Source of the DNA: Bradyrhizobium sp. NP1
GTDB lineage: Bacteria > Pseudomonadota > Alphaproteobacteria > Rhizobiales > Xanthobacteraceae
Reading direction: 5' to 3'
Assembly (NCBI RefSeq): GCF_030378205.1
Contig: NZ_CP127385.1
Coordinates: 1,404,001 to 1,468,000, forward strand
Length of the DNA: 64,000 nt
In this document: in pieces, positions 61,630 through 64,000 of the stretch
Numbering within the stretch: position 1 is the first letter of the stretch
Layout: every line of letters begins with the position of its first letter
Program-made: the position numbers and the translations under genes
The notes under the pieces: generated by a model
The model's input: the letters and a program-made list of their open reading frames with translations, nothing else
What the model was told of the DNA's origin: nothing
Database searches by the model: none

Positions 61630-62538
61630 ATGGCCAAGCTTCCGGACTTCGAAGCGCTCGCGATTTTTGCAAAAGTCGTGGAATTACGGTCGTTTGCGGC
61701 GGCAGCCAGCGAGCTTGCGCTGTCCAAGGCCACCGTCTCCAAGGCGGTGAGCCGGCTGGAGGAACGGCTCGGGACGCGGCTGTTCAACCGCACCTCGCGG
61801 CGGCTCGCGCTGACCGATGCCGGGCAGAAACTGTCCGAGCGTGCAGGCCGCCTGCTGGCCGACGGAGAGGCGGCGGAGAACGAGGCGCTGGCGCAGTCGG
61901 TGGTGCCGCGCGGGCTGGTGCGGCTGGCGGTGCCGATGACGTTCGGGGTGCGCGAGCTGGCGCCGCTCTTGCCGGAATTTCTGCAAGCCTATCCGGAAGT
62001 CTCCGTCGACCTGCATTTGAGCGATGCGATCGTCGACCTGATCGGGGAAGGTTTTGATGCGGGCCTGCGGATAGCGCGGCTGCCGGATTCCTCGCTGATC
62101 GCGCGCAGGCTCTGTCCGATGCCGCGCTACACAGTGGCCGCACCGTCCTATCTGAAGAAGTACGGGCGGCCGACGCATCCGATGCACCTCGCCGAGCACC
62201 GCTGCTTCGGCTACGCCTATCTGTCGGGCGGCGGCGTCTGGCACTACACCAATGCGAGCGGCGAGCAGGTCAGCGTGCGGCCGGACGGGCAACTGCGCGT
62301 CAACAATGGCGAGGCGGTGATGCCGGCGCTGCTCGCCGGCCTCGGGATCGCCGACCTGCCGGAATTCATCGTCGGCGACGCGATCGCTTCCGGAGAGGTC
62401 GAGGTGATCCTCAAGGGCTGGACGCAGCCGGAGGCTGCGGTGCATCTCGTCACCCCGCCCGGCGGCCCGCGGCCCGCACGCGTCGAGGTGCTGGCGGATT
62501 TTCTCGCCAGCCACTTCGCCAGGGGGCAGAAGAAGTAG
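61630..62538 (+). CDS. LysR-family regulator
   Basis: The 302-residue protein has a LysR winged helix (residues 1-60: FEALAIFAKVVELRSFAAAASELALSKATVSKAVSRLEERLGTRLFNRTSRRLALTDAG) and an effector domain (from about 88). The start at 61630 gives the usual length; an ATG at 61597 lies within the operator area. It probably controls the divergent SDR-pirin-wrbA set in response to quinones or electrophiles. Its stop codon TAG (62536-62538) lies inside a REP sequence. Confidence 0.93.
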   Translation: MAKLPDFEALAIFAKVVELRSFAAAASELALSKATVSKAVSRLEERLGTRLFNRTSRRLALTDAGQKLSERAGRLLADGEAAENEALAQSVVPRGLVRLAVPMTFGVRELAPLLPEFLQAYPEVSVDLHLSDAIVDLIGEGFDAGLRIARLPDSSLIARRLCPMPRYTVAAPSYLKKYGRPTHPMHLAEHRCFGYAYLSGGGVWHYTNASGEQVSVRPDGQLRVNNGEAVMPALLAGLGIADLPEFIVGDAIASGEVEVILKGWTQPEAAVHLVTPPGGPRPARVEVLADFLASHFARGQKK

Positions 62539-62564
62539 GGTGGGCAAAGCGCAGCGTGCCCACC
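62535..62564. repeat. REP sequence, left flank of the RAYT gene
   Basis: A 30-bp palindromic unit that starts GTAGGGTGGGCAAAGCG and ends CGTGCCCACC. GGTGGGCA-type arms can fold into a hairpin. A nearly identical unit in the opposite direction stands at 63122-63151, on the other side of the transposase gene. The LysR stop codon lies within this copy. Confidence 0.85.
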
Positions 62565-62566
62565 GA

Positions 62567-63094
62567 TCACTCTCCAAACGATCCCGCAATATCCTTCATG
62601 TCTCCGCCCCAATCGGACTCCAGCAAGCCGCGTTCAACAAAACGATGAAAGCTGCTGTGAGGCCAATCCGCAACGCGCGTCACATGTCCGTGCTTCACGG
62701 GATTAAAGTGGATGTAGCCGACGTGACGCTCGAGATCGGCTTGATCGCGAATTGCGTGCGCCCAATAGCGACGCTGCCAGATTCCCTTTTCGCGTTTGGA
62801 AACCTTGCTTTGTGATCTCGGCTTCGCGTCGACTCCGCGGGAAAACCCGCTCTTGATGAGGTTCCAACGGGTGGCGAAGTCCCGGTCATCTTCAGGCAAT
62901 GCCCACAGAGCGTGAATGTGATCAGGCAAAATACAGACGGCAATCGTCTCAAAAGGACGTCGTTCTTGAACGGTCCGGTAAGCCTGTCTTAGGCGATCGA
63001 TTTCCTCGATTAGCAAATTGCTCGAACGATCGGCAAGCGCAACGGTGAAAAAGAACAACCCGCCTTTCACATTGGCACGTCGATAGTTCGGCAT
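62567..63094 (-). CDS. RAYT: REP-associated tyrosine transposase
   Basis: I start at 63094 (MPNYRRANV), where family proteins begin; the frame extends to 63130 inside the REP. The 175-residue Y1 HUH protein has GGLFFFTVALADRSSN, the HUH pair in PDHIHALW (His59 and His61), KSGFSRGVDAKP, GIWQRRYWAHAIRDQADLERHVGYIHFNPVKHGHV with the nucleophile Tyr127, and WPHSSFHRFV. This is the RAYT (IS200-like) group, a single-copy enzyme that is thought to spread REP palindromes. It lies between two inverted REP sequences (62535-62564 and 63122-63151), the classic arrangement. Confidence 0.92.
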   Translation of the reverse strand: MPNYRRANVKGGLFFFTVALADRSSNLLIEEIDRLRQAYRTVQERRPFETIAVCILPDHIHALWALPEDDRDFATRWNLIKSGFSRGVDAKPRSQSKVSKREKGIWQRRYWAHAIRDQADLERHVGYIHFNPVKHGHVTRVADWPHSSFHRFVERGLLESDWGGDMKDIAGSFGE

Positions 63095-63121
63095 GATTTC
63101 TTGATAGTATGCCAAGCCCAT

Positions 63122-63151
63122 GGTGGGCACGCTTCGCTTTGCCCACCCTAC
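63122..63151. repeat. REP sequence, right flank of the RAYT gene
   Basis: GGTGGGCACGCTTCGC then TTTGCCCACCCTAC: the reverse complement of the unit at 62535-62564 with one changed base. Together the two frame the transposase gene as an inverted pair. Confidence 0.85.
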
Positions 63152-63159
63152 GATACGGA

Positions 63160-63603
63160 TTTGTTTGTCAAACAGCCAAAAGACACGCGGCTACGTTCCC
63201 GCGGCGCGAAACGCCCGAGCGTTGCAAGGACCACCCTCGATATGAGGGCGCAGGGAATGCCGGGTGCGAGCCGCACCCGCAGCCTCGCGTGCAGTAAAGA
63301 AAAGCACACGAGTTAGTCACCACAGGTACAGCCGGACATCCCGGCATTCCCCGCGCGATTGGTTTTAACGGTTTCCTTCGTGCTCTCCCCGGTGACCGGG
63401 CTTTCTTGCCACCGTCGTCCGCGAGAGCTTGCCTCTCGCGAACTTGGCATCAGCGTCGGGATGCCAGGACCACACGACTTCGCCGTCCGCGAGCCTGCGC
63501 ATTCGTCTCGTGCGCCGATCGCGTCCATCGCATCCCGCACCCAACGTTCGTGACGATGCGCAACGCCCCTCGGATCGAGGCGGGACGCGCGGATTGAAGC
63601 CAC
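63160..63603. repeat. compound intergenic repeat, right copy (inverted)
   Basis: Reverse complement of 6812-7262. The core block at about 63361-63482 is nearly identical to 6932-7054; TTTGTCAAACAGCC at 63164, GCACCCGCAGCCTCGCGTGC near 63273 and GCACACGAGTTAGTCACCAC near 63304 match further blocks. It ends next to a diverged MITE-like element, as the left copy does. No credible gene is seen. Frames within it give spurious-looking Arg/Ser-rich peptides. Confidence 0.75.
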
Positions 63604-63663
63604 TGATTTGCCCGACAAACCAAGCGGAATATTTTTCGCTTAAGGACTGGACGACCCAAATCA
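63604..63663. mobile_element. diverged MITE-like element, copy 3
   Basis: It begins TGATTTGCCCGAC, as the terminal repeat of copies 1 and 2, and reads AAGCGGAATATTTTTCGC, which matches the complement of their AT-rich core, then AGGACTGGACGACC. The orientation is opposite to the other two, and it is about 60 bp, shorter and more changed. The right terminal repeat is degraded to CCCAAATCA. Confidence 0.6.
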
Positions 63664-64000
63664 GCTTGAGTCCACTCGCGAATTTCGATTTTGCGCGCAG
63701 GCGATTTGACCCGGATCACGCCGGCGAGCTGGTGTCATTTGGGATGGAACCGACCGCCCGGACGACAATTCGCATGGGTCAGGATCGTTGACCTCAGCGT
63801 GTCCGTGCGGCAACAACGAGCAGAGAAAGTCGCGCCGCGCCAATTTTCGCCACATCTACGGCGCTTCGCCCGACAAACGTGGCTGCAAGTGGTGCGCGCC
63901 AGGCCTCATCCGTTTGAGAGCCTCGCGCGGTGGGAGTGGTGACTGCGACGAGAGACAGCAATGGGACGCAGGGGGCGAGCGTGGTGAACCGGGGACGTCG
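63664..64000. other. no recognisable gene to the window end
   Basis: Open frames exist on both strands (for example 63691-63942 on the plus strand) but their peptides are Arg/Pro-rich, lack ribosome sites and match no family I know. The stretch follows the MITE-like element and may be an extension of the same compound repeat. Confidence 0.4.

Overview
The window is high-GC alphaproteobacterial chromosome, most likely Bradyrhizobium or a near relative. The grounds are the codon use, the many solute-binding proteins and LLM-type flavin monooxygenases, and intergenic repeats of the kind scattered through Bradyrhizobium genomes. I found no rRNA, tRNA, CRISPR array, plasmid or phage functions. Everything is read from sequence by eye; family names rest on motifs, not on database searches.

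Layout. 1-4.3 kb: end of a GFA-family gene, a three-hairpin repeat, a TfoX-like gene, then a periplasmic argininosuccinate-lyase-like enzyme divergent from a benzoylformate-decarboxylase-like TPP enzyme. 4.4-7.4 kb: a secreted RlpA-like protein and a duplicated small membrane gene around a TrpF-like gene that lacks the catalytic Cys. Each small gene has an 83-bp MITE-like element upstream, and a long compound repeat follows. 7.4-9.5 kb: a secreted carboxymuconolactone-decarboxylase-like protein plus an NtaA-type monooxygenase. 9.6-18.8 kb: a rightward gene train with an M20 peptidase, MFS carrier, alpha/beta hydrolase, polar amino-acid ABC transporter with two tandem binding proteins, and D-amino-acid transaminase. 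18.8-23.3 kb: an EmrAB-type efflux pair with an AhpD-like gene and a divergent LysR regulator. 23.3-32.9 kb: serine hydrolase, acyltransferase, NHL protein, Bug binding protein, GlcG-like protein, amidase, DUF3311 protein plus sodium:solute symporter. 33-38.9 kb: a tight leftward operon (Ldh-family dehydrogenase, LLM monooxygenase, FAH-family hydrolase, TPP enzyme, Bug protein) that looks catabolic. 39.2-42.3 kb: a cytosolic triple-GAF/GGDEF/EAL protein. 42.3-43.5 kb: a cupin and a DUF1080 protein, divergent and both secreted.

43.6-58.8 kb is an exopolysaccharide locus: a WecG-type glycosyltransferase, a Wzz/Wzc-like protein with a broken P-loop, three more glycosyltransferases, two tandem Wzy-like polymerases, a FemAB/CelD-like acyltransferase, a membrane O-acyltransferase, a Wzx flippase and a Tat-exported GH10 glycanase. 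No initiating phosphoglycosyltransferase or outer-membrane export protein is in the window. 59-62.5 kb: WrbA, pirin and an SDR enzyme divergent from a LysR regulator. 62.5-63.2 kb: a RAYT transposase between two inverted REP sequences. The window ends in a second, inverted copy of the compound repeat seen near 7 kb.

The points most worth following are the active-site changes in the lyase-like, TrpF-like and Wzc-like proteins, the MITE and compound-repeat family, the RAYT/REP unit, the tandem paralogues (binding proteins, polymerases, small membrane proteins), and the two catabolic clusters that pair TPP decarboxylases with LLM monooxygenases.
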